Below, piece after piece: positions 33,850 to 42,143 of a DNA stretch of 64,000 nucleotides (the first letter of the stretch is position 1; every line of letters starts with the position of its first letter). Below the pieces are notes generated by a model. That model ran no database searches. It worked only from the letters and a program-made list of their open reading frames with translations, and had not been told where the DNA came from. The position numbers and the translations under genes were made by a program. The DNA lies in assembly GCA_012032345.1 (NCBI GenBank), contig JAAUQI010000019.1:1-64000 (forward strand), written 5' to 3'. This DNA comes from Leptolyngbyaceae cyanobacterium RM1_1_2. Its GTDB lineage: Bacteria; Cyanobacteriota; Cyanobacteriia; Phormidesmidales; Phormidesmidaceae.

Positions 33850-35964
33850 CTAGCGCCGTGCCAGCCGCTGTTCGCCGTAGTCAAGCAGACGCTCGATCGC
33901 CGCTAGTCGATTAGACCAGGTTTGCAGGCGGTAGCGGTTGCTGGTGGTGTTGAGTTCGATGTCGTCGCTGTAGAGGCTCATCTCTAGCTGATTAAGGCGC
34001 GATCGCACCTGGGCCAGTTTTCGAGGGGAGGGGTCGGCGGCCAAATCTTCTAAGGCACGGCCTAGCAGATTGACTTCAGCAGCCCACTGAGACAGGCGCA
34101 CCTCGCTAATCCAGAGCTGCTGACTGGTCAAGAGCAGATTCCACTCCTGCTGCAGCGCCTGATAGCGGACTGAAGCTGCCGCAAAGGGGGCATGTTGGGG
34201 CAGTAGTTCTGGAGTCTCAGCAGCTTCAGACGGCCCTTGAATGCGGTTGAGGGCTGCTTCAAAGTCACCCTCAAGATTAGCCGTGGCAAACAGGGCATAG
34301 CCGCCTGCAGGCAGATCGCGCAGCGCCTGGATCTGATCTAGCGCCGCTGCTTCCGGTAGGTTGAGCAGGCGAATACCAGGGATGATCAGGGTCGAGCCAA
34401 AGGTATTGTCTAAAAGCCAGGGCTGGGTGAGCTGCTCTAGCCTGTTAGTATCCAAGGCATAGCTCATGAGTACGACCCAGTCTACGGTGCCCTCGTTAGC
34501 CCAGGTGCCCCAGTCTTGCTGAATTTTTTGCAGGCGCTCGTGTTCTGGCTTGGCAAATACCGCAGTAGACACAATGATGTCTGAGCGCTGCCGCCGCACA
34601 AGCTGAGAGACTTCTTCAACAAACGAGCTGATTTGTTCAATGCGAAAGTCCGTCCAGCGGTTCCAGAGATTGCGCTGGCGGGTGCGTTCGGCATCGGTGG
34701 CGCTGGCATCGTCGCGGGGGGAGAGCGTCAGCGGATCTACCCCCGACAGCCGCTGAAACTGCTGTCGAGCGGCCAAGCCATAGCCATAGGTGCGGTCAGC
34801 GCTAGGGTCTTGAAACGGATAGCGAATGTAGTCTAGCTGCAGCCCGTCTACGTCGTAGCGAGTCACAATTTCTTCTACCAGCTGCAGCAGATATCGGCGC
34901 ACTTCTGGGTTGGCTGGGTCTAGGAAAGGTTTGGTTTGCCCCGGCGGAATTAGTCTGCCGTGATTATCGTAGCCAGCCCAGATGGGGTTATGGCTGATCA
35001 GGGGGCCGGGATAGTCGGCAGGCTGGTTGAGGAGCTGGTTGTGGAGCTGATTGCCGGCAGCGAATGTCCAGATCCAGGCATGTAGCTCAATATTGCGCTC
35101 GTGGGCCAGTTCAACAGCAGCTTCTAGCGGATCCCACTGGCGGGTGAGGGGGTTTTGCTCTGGGGCAATGCGGCTAGGGTAAATTGGGTAGCCCGCGTTG
35201 ACAGTTTCAAAAAAGACGGTATTGATGCCTGCAGCGGCCATGCGATCGAAGACTTCTGCTAGCCGCTGCCGCGATCCGGCTCTGACAATCGTGCCGCGAT
35301 CGAGCCACATAGCACGAATTTCGGGCTGGGCAAAGTGGTTTTCGGTAGGAAAACTTGACCACAAAGTACGACGCACCGCTAGCCAGCGATCGCGAGCAGC
35401 GGCATACTCTTTTTGCTCAATCAGCTGTGGCCAGTCGTAAATCAGCCGTCTGGCTTCTAGCAAAGCCGGATGAGAAGTCGCTTCTGGCAGACTGACAATG
35501 TCAATATCGGTGGTGCCTGCGGTTAGTAAAGGCGACCTAATGTCAGGATTAACGCTCACAGGCTGCCCGGTGGCAGCGGCAGCAAACAGAGCGCTTTCAA
35601 AGCGCCCCACCAGGCTGTTGAGTTCCCGCAGCATCGCCAGGGACAAAAACGGATTGATGGACTGATCGCTCGGTTGAATCAGCAGACCCGGCGGCTCTGC
35701 CTGATCGGCAGGGTCGGCGGTTTGAGACTGTAGGCGTAGCAGCGAAGGGGCACCCTGGGCTAGCTGTTCGGTGCTGATGCTGGGCGATATATGTGAAGAA
35801 TTAGAAGGAATAGCGGCGGGCAGGGCGCGGATAGATTCATCCTTCCAGGACTGGGACGCCTGACTTAAGCCAATACCGCTGCTGCCTAAGCTATAAAGGG
35901 CACCTAAAAGGGCAATGGCCAGTCGTGAAGTCGGAGGAATATTAGACATACGCAACAAAGACAT
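33850..35964 (-). CDS. GHL10 (DUF187)-family glycoside hydrolase, secreted
   Basis: A 704-aa exported protein. An N-terminal signal segment (LAIALLGALYSLGSSGIGLS) precedes a linker of about 150 residues. The hydrolase core starts with EIRAMWLDRGTIV near 215, FDRMAAAGINTVFFETVNAG near 245-264, then AVELAHERNIELHAWIWTFA near 290-310, DVDGLQLDYIRYPF near 368-381 (likely metal/catalytic Asp), and DWVVLMSYALDTN near 495. This order is that of the GHL10/YngK family of TIM-barrel glycosidases. The C terminus is helical (coiled-coil-like). It probably acts on envelope or extracellular polysaccharide. Confidence 0.9.
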   Translation of the reverse strand: MSLLRMSNIPPTSRLAIALLGALYSLGSSGIGLSQASQSWKDESIRALPAAIPSNSSHISPSISTEQLAQGAPSLLRLQSQTADPADQAEPPGLLIQPSDQSINPFLSLAMLRELNSLVGRFESALFAAAATGQPVSVNPDIRSPLLTAGTTDIDIVSLPEATSHPALLEARRLIYDWPQLIEQKEYAAARDRWLAVRRTLWSSFPTENHFAQPEIRAMWLDRGTIVRAGSRQRLAEVFDRMAAAGINTVFFETVNAGYPIYPSRIAPEQNPLTRQWDPLEAAVELAHERNIELHAWIWTFAAGNQLHNQLLNQPADYPGPLISHNPIWAGYDNHGRLIPPGQTKPFLDPANPEVRRYLLQLVEEIVTRYDVDGLQLDYIRYPFQDPSADRTYGYGLAARQQFQRLSGVDPLTLSPRDDASATDAERTRQRNLWNRWTDFRIEQISSFVEEVSQLVRRQRSDIIVSTAVFAKPEHERLQKIQQDWGTWANEGTVDWVVLMSYALDTNRLEQLTQPWLLDNTFGSTLIIPGIRLLNLPEAAALDQIQALRDLPAGGYALFATANLEGDFEAALNRIQGPSEAAETPELLPQHAPFAAASVRYQALQQEWNLLLTSQQLWISEVRLSQWAAEVNLLGRALEDLAADPSPRKLAQVRSRLNQLEMSLYSDDIELNTTSNRYRLQTWSNRLAAIERLLDYGEQRLARR

Positions 35965-36382
35965 TCGATAGCCAACAAAAAAATAGACAGTTTATACAAG
36001 CGCCTCAGATCCTGATGGGTACATAGGCTTAGCCCAGAACCCTGCTATCCGCAGCAGCTCAACCGTCTATTTAAGAACCTCCAGCCTAATGGCTGAGGCA
36101 AGTAACACCTTGATTACATATACAGCAACTCTCTTGCTTTTCCCTAGAAAATTCGCCAATCTCACAGCAGCTTGGTTTTCGCAATTACTCAAAATATCGA
36201 CAAAATAGCCCAGAATGGACGAAAGCCCATTCTGAGGTAAACTGCTGCAATGGGGCAATCCCGCAGGTTTACATAACCTCAAATGCCCGTTCTAGGACGC
36301 TTTGGCCTGCCTACTTTAGGCGATCGCAGCAGAGACAAGATGCGCTATACTAAGCGTAGTCATTACGAGTTCACTAAACTTC
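35965..36382. other. Intergenic region between divergent genes
   Basis: The 418 bp separate the hydrolase (minus) from NTRC (plus). Short ORFs occur on both strands but have no start signals or recognisable motifs. It probably contains the two promoters. A HIP1-like core lies near 36320. Confidence 0.4.
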
Positions 36383-37762
36383 ATGGCAGATTCCATGGTG
36401 GAAAACGTAGTCATTATTGGCTCCGGGCCAGCAGGCTACACTGCAGCTATCTATGCGGCCCGGGCAAATTTGAAGCCATTTATGTTTACTGGCTATCAGG
36501 CTGGGGGGCTGCCGGGAGGACAGTTGATGACGACGACTGAGGTAGAGAATTTCCCCGGCTTTCCCGACGGCATTACCGGGCCGCAGCTGATGGAGCAGAT
36601 GCAGGCGCAGGCTCTGCGCTGGGGTACTGAGATGGTAACTGAAGACGTGATTGCGGTAGATTTTAGCCAGCGGCCTTTTGTTTTGCGCTCCGAAGATCGA
36701 GAAGTCAGAGCGCACAGCGTCATCATTGCAACCGGGGCCACTGCTCAGCGGCTGGGGTTACCCTGTGAGCATCAGTTTTGGAGCCGGGGAATCTCGGCCT
36801 GTGCCATTTGTGATGGGGCCACGCCGCTCTTTCACGGTGAAGAACTCGCCGTCATTGGCGGCGGTGACTCGGCGGCTGAAGAGGCTGTGTATTTAACCAA
36901 ATATGGCTCTCTGGTACACCTGCTGGTGCGGCGCGGCGAGATGCGGGCCAGCAAAGCCATGCAGGATCGGGTTTTGAAAAATCCTAAAATCAGGGTGCAT
37001 TGGCACACTGAGGCACTGGACGTGTTTGGGGCGGGCGATCGCTTAGCAGGGGTTCGCATCCGCGACTTGCAGACCCAGCAGGAGCGAGAGCTGCCCGTGA
37101 AGGGCCTGTTTTACGCTATTGGTCATACCCCCAACACGGGCCTGTTTAAGGGACAGCTTGACCTTGATGATGTTGGCTATGTCCGGGTCAAACCAGGCTC
37201 AGTCGAAACCAGCGTAGCCGGTGTTTTTGCTGCTGGAGACGTGCAGGATCACGAGTTTCGTCAGGCAATCACGGCTGCTGGCACAGGCTGCATGGCTGCT
37301 ATGCTGGCCGAACGCTGGCTCTCTTCTCATCACCTAATCACCGAGTACCATCAAACTCAGGCTTCCGAAAAGCCAGAAGCGACAGGGCGCAAGGCAGAAT
37401 ATCAGCAGGCAGCAGAGTTTGATGCGGGCACGACGCGGCATGTGGGCGGCTACGCCCTGCGGAAGCTTTACCACGAGAGCGATCGCCCAATTTTGGTCAA
37501 ATATGCCTCCCCCACCTGCGGCCCTTGCCATACACTCAGGCCAATTCTAAGCAAAGTGGTTGATGAGTTTGAGGGCAAGATCCACTACGTCGAGATTGAT
37601 GTCACAGAGGATCCTGATATTGCCGAGTCAGCCGACATCACCGGCACCCCCACGGTGCAGTTCTTTAAAGATAAAGCTCTAGTCAGCGAACTGCGTGGCA
37701 TGAAGCCAAAGAGCCAGTACCGCCAAGTCATTCAGCAGGCTTTGTCGGCGGTGCCTGTATAA
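36383..37762 (+). CDS. NADPH-dependent thioredoxin reductase C (reductase–thioredoxin fusion)
   Basis: NTRC carries electrons from NADPH to 2-Cys peroxiredoxin and other targets, and is typical of chloroplasts and cyanobacteria. The 459-aa protein starts with FAD motif [20 protein letters not shown] at residues 9-28. The reductase active site CAIC is at 140-143, the NADPH motif [12 protein letters not shown] at 157-168, and the closing FAD motif FAAGDVQD near 282-289. After a linker (about 320-355) a thioredoxin domain follows with CGPC at 379-382 and GTPTVQFF near 420. All catalytic cysteines are present. A short stem-loop (ATAAGCC/GGCTTAT, 37802-37818) lies between it and the next gene. Confidence 0.96.
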   Translation: MADSMVENVVIIGSGPAGYTAAIYAARANLKPFMFTGYQAGGLPGGQLMTTTEVENFPGFPDGITGPQLMEQMQAQALRWGTEMVTEDVIAVDFSQRPFVLRSEDREVRAHSVIIATGATAQRLGLPCEHQFWSRGISACAICDGATPLFHGEELAVIGGGDSAAEEAVYLTKYGSLVHLLVRRGEMRASKAMQDRVLKNPKIRVHWHTEALDVFGAGDRLAGVRIRDLQTQQERELPVKGLFYAIGHTPNTGLFKGQLDLDDVGYVRVKPGSVETSVAGVFAAGDVQDHEFRQAITAAGTGCMAAMLAERWLSSHHLITEYHQTQASEKPEATGRKAEYQQAAEFDAGTTRHVGGYALRKLYHESDRPILVKYASPTCGPCHTLRPILSKVVDEFEGKIHYVEIDVTEDPDIAESADITGTPTVQFFKDKALVSELRGMKPKSQYRQVIQQALSAVPV

Positions 37763-37850
37763 GCTGGTACTGGCTTGTACTCATTGAGTTCACCTGCTGG
37801 TATAAGCCGGTGGCTTATGATGCTTCTACCCCTGTTTTGAAGCGCTGCTT

Positions 37851-38765
37851 ATGTCCTGCCCCCGCTCCTGGCTAAAACAAATTCATCGGCTAGGACTGCT
37901 GACTTGGCTACAGAGAATTTTCATATGGGTGCAGAAGTTTACCCGCCGTCTCTATCGCCAGTCCTGGCTGCAGTCATGGATTCGTTTGGGCTATGGGGCT
38001 AAGGGCAGCGTCTACTTCATCATTGGCGTTATCGCAGCGCGATCGCTTCTTATAGGTCGCTCAGTCAGCGGCACAGACGGCGCGCTTGTAGAAATCTTAA
38101 TCAAACCCTTTGGTCGGATCTTTTTAGGCATTCTATGTCTGACTCTGCTGGGCTACGTGCTGTGGCGCTTTATTCAAGCAGTACTGGATCCTGAACATGA
38201 AGCAGAACTTTCCCCACAGCGAGTGGTGCAGCGCTTGGGCTACGCCATGAGCGCTGCTAGCTATGGCGGAGTTGCTTATTCAGCCTTTGAGCTGGCAACG
38301 GGCACCGATGAGGTGCAGGAGGGAGACGACGCCATTGAAGATCTGGTGACTACGCTGTTTGACATTCCCTTTGGGGAATGGCTGATTATTCTGGGTGCCT
38401 TGGGGGTAATGGCTGTAGGACTCTCCTATATCTACGGAGCTATTAGCGGTTCCTACCTCAGCGAATTTCACAATTCTGCTGACCAGACGGTGGCAATTTG
38501 GGCTAAGCGCATTGGGCAGATCGGCATTGCCGCTAGGGGGAGCGCTTTTTTGCTGATTGGCGTACTGATCGCGAACTCGGCTATTTCACACGATGAAGAC
38601 TCAGCAGGCGGCTTGAGTAATGCTTTGCAATATTTGCGATCGCACTCCCTCGGCTCTGTCGGCCTGGGAATAATTGCTTTGGGCTTTATGGCCTATGGCC
38701 TCTATATGTACTTTGCCGCAGGCTATCGCCAATTTTCTCAGGTGTCGAAGCTGTCTACAAAATAA
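37851..38765 (+). CDS. DUF1206 membrane protein
   Basis: A 304-aa integral membrane protein of a family common in cyanobacteria and actinobacteria whose function is not known. It has three repeated two-helix units. The first opens with RLGYGAKGSVYFIIGVIAAR near 46-65, the second with RLGYAMSAASYGGVAYSAFE near 130-150, and the third with RIGQIGIAARGSAFLLIGVL near 222-241. The repeating R-x-G-x-x-A-x-G motif at the start of each unit is the family hallmark. A basic N terminus (about 35 residues) precedes the first unit. It lies 88 bp after NTRC and may share its transcript. Confidence 0.92.
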   Translation: MSCPRSWLKQIHRLGLLTWLQRIFIWVQKFTRRLYRQSWLQSWIRLGYGAKGSVYFIIGVIAARSLLIGRSVSGTDGALVEILIKPFGRIFLGILCLTLLGYVLWRFIQAVLDPEHEAELSPQRVVQRLGYAMSAASYGGVAYSAFELATGTDEVQEGDDAIEDLVTTLFDIPFGEWLIILGALGVMAVGLSYIYGAISGSYLSEFHNSADQTVAIWAKRIGQIGIAARGSAFLLIGVLIANSAISHDEDSAGGLSNALQYLRSHSLGSVGLGIIALGFMAYGLYMYFAAGYRQFSQVSKLSTK

Positions 38766-38997
38766 TCCTTGGGTGTAGACAAACGCGACCAAAAAGAATT
38801 TTTATCTCTTGAGACATACTGTTTCGTAAAAAATCTCCGTACTTTGTCCTACTCCTAAGAGTAGAGATTGAATCAGACCCACCACAAGATAGAGAATAAA
38901 TTTTACTCTCTTCCTTAGGGTGGCACATGTGCGGTGGTGACAACAGGCGCTTCAGTCTGATTGGCGCTGCTTCACCATTGTGAGAAGAGGTAAATTT

Positions 38998-39816
38998 ATG
39001 AAAATTGTGAAAACAATGCAGCCACAAGACTGGCTCAGCCAAAAAGGAACTAAGACCGGAGCGATCGCGCTTTCGGTTATGGCTTTGCTACTCCCGGCCT
39101 GTACCACTGAGACTTCCAACTCTGAAATTGTAGATCCGTCAGAGAACGTTACAGCTGAGGAAGTCAGTGACAACGTTAGCAGCTATCTGGGTCAGAGCGT
39201 TTCGGTTCGCGGCGAAGCAGAAGAAAAAGTAGATGATACGTCTTTTATCCTCAGTGAAGACGAGCTATTTGGTGGTGAGCAAATTCTAGTTGTCAACGCT
39301 TCAGGGGAGCCTTTTATACTGTCTAACGACTATGACGACGTGCAGGTGACAGGCGAAGTTCAGAACTTTGTCTTAGCAGATTTTGAGACTGAGTTTAATT
39401 TAACCTTAGACCCGGCTCTATATGCTGACTACGAAGATCGCCCTGTAATCGTCGCTCAGTCTCTGGCCCTAGCACCCGATCCAGGTGAACTGACAGAAGA
39501 CCCTGAAGTATTCTACGGTCAGCGCATAGCCGTTGAAGGTGAAGTCGAAGAACTCTGGTCTGATGGCAGCTTCAGGCTAGACGAAGAGCAGTTCTTCGGT
39601 GGCGAAGGCTTGCTGGTAATCACTCAGGATCAAACTGCCAACGTGCAAGAGGGTGAAGACGTCGCAGTTACAGGTACCCTACGTTCGTTTGTAGCGGCTG
39701 ACTTTGAGCGCGACTACGATCTCACCTGGGATTTAGACGTCAAGCAGCAGCTCGAAGCGGAATACGAAAACAAGCCCGTTTTTGTGGCTGATGAAGTTTA
39801 TCCCTCAGCTCAGTAA
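38998..39816 (+). CDS. Lipoprotein with two tandem copies of one domain
   Basis: An AAGAGG site at 38984-38989 selects the ATG at 38998 (272 aa; a GTG at 38980 would add six). The N terminus has a hydrophobic segment with lipobox LLLPAC near residue 33, so it is probably lipid-anchored. The rest is two copies of a roughly 100-residue unit: YLGQSVSVRGEAEEKVDDTS in the first and FYGQRIAVEGEVEELWSDGS in the second, each followed by FGGE and a QN/RSFVxADFExxxxLT segment. Such beta-rich units resemble OB-fold-like stress or binding domains, but I recognise no named family with certainty. The protein is very acidic. A HIP1-centred terminator follows. Confidence 0.8.
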   Translation: MKIVKTMQPQDWLSQKGTKTGAIALSVMALLLPACTTETSNSEIVDPSENVTAEEVSDNVSSYLGQSVSVRGEAEEKVDDTSFILSEDELFGGEQILVVNASGEPFILSNDYDDVQVTGEVQNFVLADFETEFNLTLDPALYADYEDRPVIVAQSLALAPDPGELTEDPEVFYGQRIAVEGEVEELWSDGSFRLDEEQFFGGEGLLVITQDQTANVQEGEDVAVTGTLRSFVAADFERDYDLTWDLDVKQQLEAEYENKPVFVADEVYPSAQ

Positions 39817-39864
39817 GCTCCCGGTAGGCTGACCATAGCTTTTCAAATCTCTAAAAGCAGTCAG

Positions 39865-39888
39865 GCGGAGGTGCGATCGCACCTCCGC
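39865..39888 (+). terminator. HIP1-centred perfect palindrome, likely terminator
   Basis: GCGGAGGTGCGATCGCACCTCCGC is a 24-bp perfect palindrome whose centre is the HIP1 octamer, followed by TTTCTATATTCTT. It lies 49 bp after the lipoprotein stop. Confidence 0.65.
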
Positions 39889-40026
39889 TTTCTATATTCT
39901 TGAGTGAAGAACACGCTAAATGCGCTCAAGGCTGCATCCTACAGCGAGTATGTCTACCCTAACTAACCGACAAAAGTTCTTCTTCTCTAATTTACGTCCT
40001 AATCTTCAGGGCCATAGCTATAAAGG

Positions 40027-40305
40027 CTGAGGGAGGCGCGATCGCATTCTTCCTCAGTTAATTCTCTGAAGGGAATTGGGAAGCCAGAGCCGCTGAGGGA
40101 AAACCTAGCCGGATTTTGGTCACGGCGAATTGATGAGACGAATCGCCTCGTTTATGCGGTGGACAATAAGTACAGCGTTTCCTTGCCTAGTGAGGTACAG
40201 CCTATGTCCGTGCAGCAACGGTTTCGGGGTTGTTTTTGTACCTCACGAGCTTCAAAAACGCTGTATCTAGCAGTTATTTCCTGTCGATATCATTATTCTG
40301 ATTGA
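40027..40305 (+). pseudogene. YoeB/Txe-type toxin remnant with in-frame MITE (copy A)
   Basis: The C-terminal part of a RelE-superfamily endoribonuclease is readable: [20 protein letters not shown], then [13 protein letters not shown], and after the insertion [12 protein letters not shown]-stop. The intact family ends with the same RLVYAV..CRYHY signature. The N-terminal half and start codon are missing, and a stop lies six bases before the readable stretch. A 93-bp MITE insertion interrupts the fold after DNK, and its length keeps the frame open. Confidence 0.7.
40173..40263. mobile_element. 91-bp MITE with TA target-site duplication
   Basis: Terminal inverted repeats of 26 nt (19 matching) start CAGCGTTT and run to GTGAGGTAC on the left (40173-40198), with the inverted counterpart at 40238-40263. 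The element is flanked by TA at 40171-40172 and 40264-40265. The other copy of the surrounding repeat has a single TA (41510-41511), an empty site. TA duplication is the mark of IS630/Tc1/mariner-type transposition. Confidence 0.88.
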
Positions 40306-40427
40306 GAAACTTAGATCTGGTGACTCTTGGGGCGATCGCTCTGTTATGTCAAGAATAAGGGGTACCGCTGGAGCCGCTGGAAGTAGAACTCGGAGAGGAA
40401 ACTAGCATTTTTTTGTCTAACATTGAA

Positions 40428-40511
40428 TCTTTGATCATTCTTTACTCCGAAGACATGCACCACGATCAGGTAATCAAAGGCAAATTTAGAACTGTCAATC
40501 CATTAGTTTGA
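40428..40511 (+). pseudogene. PIN-domain toxin C-terminal remnant
   Basis: The frame reads SLIILYSEDMHHDQVIKGKF and ends RTVNPLV-stop. VapC-like PIN-domain proteins typically end with L-x-S/T-E-D-x-x-H-G-Q-V-I-x-G...V-N-P-F, and this matches closely. The N-terminal region is absent. The stop overlaps the ribosome-binding region of the MntA-like gene. Confidence 0.6.
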
Positions 40512-40525
40512 GGTGTTTAACAGTG

Positions 40526-40858
40526 ATGATTAAACTAGACCCCTTCATTAGCCAACGCACCCAGCTATCTCTCTCACAGATTGCAGAATTTTGCCAACGC
40601 TGGAAGATCACCGAATTCGCTCTTTTCGGCTCCGTTCTGCGCGACGATTTTCGCCCCGATAGCGACATTGATGTGCTCCTAACCTTCTCGCCTGACTCCA
40701 AATGGAGCCTATTTGACTGGGTTGATATGAAAGATGAGCTTGAGACATTATTTCAACGGCAAGTCGATATTGCCGACAAGGAAGGACTAAAAAATCCCTA
40801 TCGACGACACGAAATCTTACACACTCAGCAGGTGATCTATGTCGGCGAACAACCGTGA
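40526..40858 (+). CDS. mntA: MNT-domain nucleotidyltransferase antitoxin (MntA-like)
   Basis: In the HEPN/MNT toxin-antitoxin systems this protein AMPylates the HEPN toxin and silences it. GAGGTG at 40511-40516 fixes the ATG at 40526, giving 110 aa, a usual length. The catalytic motif GSVLRDDFRPDSDID spans residues 35-49 (G35, S36, D47, D49), and D81 in QVDIADKEGL is the third acidic residue. All nucleotidyltransferase residues are intact. The gene overlaps the toxin gene by 20 bp. The RDDF variant (Arg-Asp before the metal pair) is common in MntA. The pair lies between two copies of a decayed toxin repeat. Confidence 0.93.
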   Translation: MIKLDPFISQRTQLSLSQIAEFCQRWKITEFALFGSVLRDDFRPDSDIDVLLTFSPDSKWSLFDWVDMKDELETLFQRQVDIADKEGLKNPYRRHEILHTQQVIYVGEQP

Positions 40859-41210
40859 GGCAGGATCATTATGGGACATGGCCAATGCCATTCGTCGGAT
40901 TCAGGAATTTACTGCGGACTTAGCCTATGACACCTATTTAGACAGCTCCCTCGTTCAAAGTGCTGTAGAAAGACAGCTAGAAATCTTAGGCGAAGCGGCA
41001 CGCAGACTATCCGATGAATTTCGACAAACCCATTCAGAAATTGACTGGCGTAGAATTATTGGCTTACGAAATATCTTGATCCACCGTTACGATGAAATTC
41101 GCCAACAAACAATTTGGGAAACGGTTTCTTCAGAGTTGGAACCCCTGCTCACGCAACTAGAAAGTTTGCTCTCCTCGTTGCCTGATAAAAGCAACGGCTT
41201 TACCGAATGA
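40839..41210 (+). CDS. hepT: HEPN-domain ribonuclease toxin (HepT-like)
   Basis: HEPN toxins are RNases (tRNA or mRNA) controlled by the cognate MNT protein. The 123-aa helical protein has the catalytic motif RNILIHRY at residues 77-84 (R77, H82, Y84), where the Tyr is the residue AMPylated by MntA in characterised systems. The DMANAIRRIQEF and SAVERQLEILGEAARRLSDE helices (near 13-24 and 41-60) match the DUF86 form of HepT. The start lies inside the antitoxin gene, so translation is coupled. The active site is intact, so this is probably a live TA pair. Confidence 0.93.
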   Translation: MSANNREAGSLWDMANAIRRIQEFTADLAYDTYLDSSLVQSAVERQLEILGEAARRLSDEFRQTHSEIDWRRIIGLRNILIHRYDEIRQQTIWETVSSELEPLLTQLESLLSSLPDKSNGFTE

Positions 41211-41211
41211 G

Positions 41212-41352
41212 CACCAAACCTGGCAGCAAGTCCCCCCACTGTTTGAACATTTGCAAAGCTGCGTCGCAGCCAGCGACTGGAGCCGCCCCGTCTCAACCGG
41301 ACTGCCCAATGAGGCCATGGTGATTTTGTTCAAGCGCTGCCGACTTGATTAA
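41212..41352 (+). pseudogene. Orphan coding fragment (protein C-terminal end)
   Basis: Directly after the HepT stop a stop-free frame reads HQTWQQVPPLFEHLQSCVAA and on through SRPVSTGLPNEAMVILFKRC to a TAA at 41350. Its composition is protein-like, but it has no start codon. It looks like the tail of a lost gene of unknown family, another relic in this island. Confidence 0.35.
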
Positions 41353-41363
41353 ACGCGGCTAAT

Positions 41364-41598
41364 GGCTGAGGGAGGCGCGATCGCATTCTCCCTCAGTTAA
41401 TTCTCTGAAGGGAATTGGGAAGCCAGAGCCGCTGAGGGAAAACCTAGCCGGATTTTGGTCACGGCGAATTGATGAGACGAATCGCCTCGTTTATGCGGTG
41501 GACAATAAGTATCTAGCAGTTATTTCCTGTCGATATCATTATTCTGATTGAGAAACTTAGATCTGGTGACTCTTGGGGCGATCGCTCTGTTATGTCAA
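41364..41598. repeat. Direct repeat copy B (235 bp, MITE-free)
   Basis: The second copy of the 40025 repeat, without the MITE, with one substitution. Its first bases form CTGAGGGAG/CTCCCTCAG around a HIP1 core, a hairpin that is imperfect in copy A. Confidence 0.9.
41366..41551 (+). pseudogene. YoeB/Txe-type toxin remnant (copy B)
   Basis: Readable residues are [20 protein letters not shown], then [17 protein letters not shown] and ISCRYHYSD before a TGA at 41549. These are the C-terminal catalytic-fold residues of YoeB/Txe toxins, including the final CRYHY. No start codon is available and an in-frame stop at 41360 precedes it. This copy shows the pre-MITE state of copy A. Confidence 0.7.
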
Positions 41599-41694
41599 AG
41601 CCAATTGTTCTAAAGTCTGCATTCAATGATTGGATACTAGTTTCATAAGTAGATTTGTCAATTGAGTAATTGCTGCAACGCTGCTCTCAGTAAA

Positions 41695-41988
41695 TCAACA
41701 CGTCTGTAGCCTACAGAAAAAGGCTTTATCATCCGTTGTGGAGAGTGTGCCTCCCACTGAAAATAAGATAGACGCCACAGTACCAGGAACCCCTTTGGGT
41801 GGCTTGCCTGATATTTCCCATCTATTTTGCTCAAAGCTGATGACTAGATTCATGTCATCGAGTTCATCGAGCTTACCTGCACTGTTCAAAGAGTCGTAAA
41901 CTTTTCGACTTAGAAAAATTGACTTACCTTCAAATGATGGTTCTAAAACCCTAGCGACTTCCTCAGACAGTAGAAGCTCAATTTTCAC
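41695..41988 (-). CDS. Unknown 97-aa protein, coupled to a DUF433/DUF5615 pair
   Basis: The GTG start at 41988 overlaps the stop of the upstream short DUF5615-like gene (GTGA), so it is the third gene of a coupled operon. The product starts MKIELLLSEEVARVLEPSFE and continues with an acidic stretch (KLDELDDMNLVISFE) and a Gly/Thr-rich segment ending in TC. I recognise no family. The location in a toxin-antitoxin island suggests a TA accessory or a fused remnant, without direct evidence. Confidence 0.5.
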   Translation of the reverse strand: MKIELLLSEEVARVLEPSFEGKSIFLSRKVYDSLNSAGKLDELDDMNLVISFEQNRWEISGKPPKGVPGTVASILFSVGGTLSTTDDKAFFCRLQTC

Positions 41989-42143
41989 GCAATCTCCAAT
42001 TCCTTTGAATTTACATATACGTTAACTACTCGGTCGATAGTTGCCTTCGTGCCCACATCTCGAACGTGAAGCAAATTTGAGAAAAGGTCGCTCAGACGTT
42101 TCGGCAACTTGAGCGACAAGTTCTCATCAAAAAGCAATTTCAT
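41985..42143 (-). CDS. DUF5615 PIN-like protein, truncated
   Basis: A 52-aa ORF begins MKLLFDENLSLKLPKRLSDL, then HVRDVGTKATIDR. That is the N terminus of DUF5615 proteins, PIN-like toxins with the active-site Asp in FDEN. Full members run to roughly 110 residues with a second acidic cluster after DREIW. Here the sequence departs from the family at about residue 40 and stops early. The start ATG overlaps the DUF433 stop (ATGA). It is probably inactive. Confidence 0.75.
   Translation of the reverse strand: MKLLFDENLSLKLPKRLSDLFSNLLHVRDVGTKATIDRVVNVYVNSKELEIA

Larger units (their letters stand above)
40025..40352. repeat. Direct repeat copy A (235 bp plus a 93-bp insertion)
   Basis: Identical to the repeat at 41364-41598 apart from one substitution (T for C near 40052) and a 93-bp insertion consisting of a 91-bp MITE plus one TA. 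The two copies bracket the MntA/HepT pair. The sequence contains the degraded YoeB-type toxin described separately. Confidence 0.9.

Noticed and set aside
36067-36282. Minus-strand 71-aa frame upstream of NTRC
   Set aside because: No start signal or recognisable motif; it lies in a promoter region between divergent genes.
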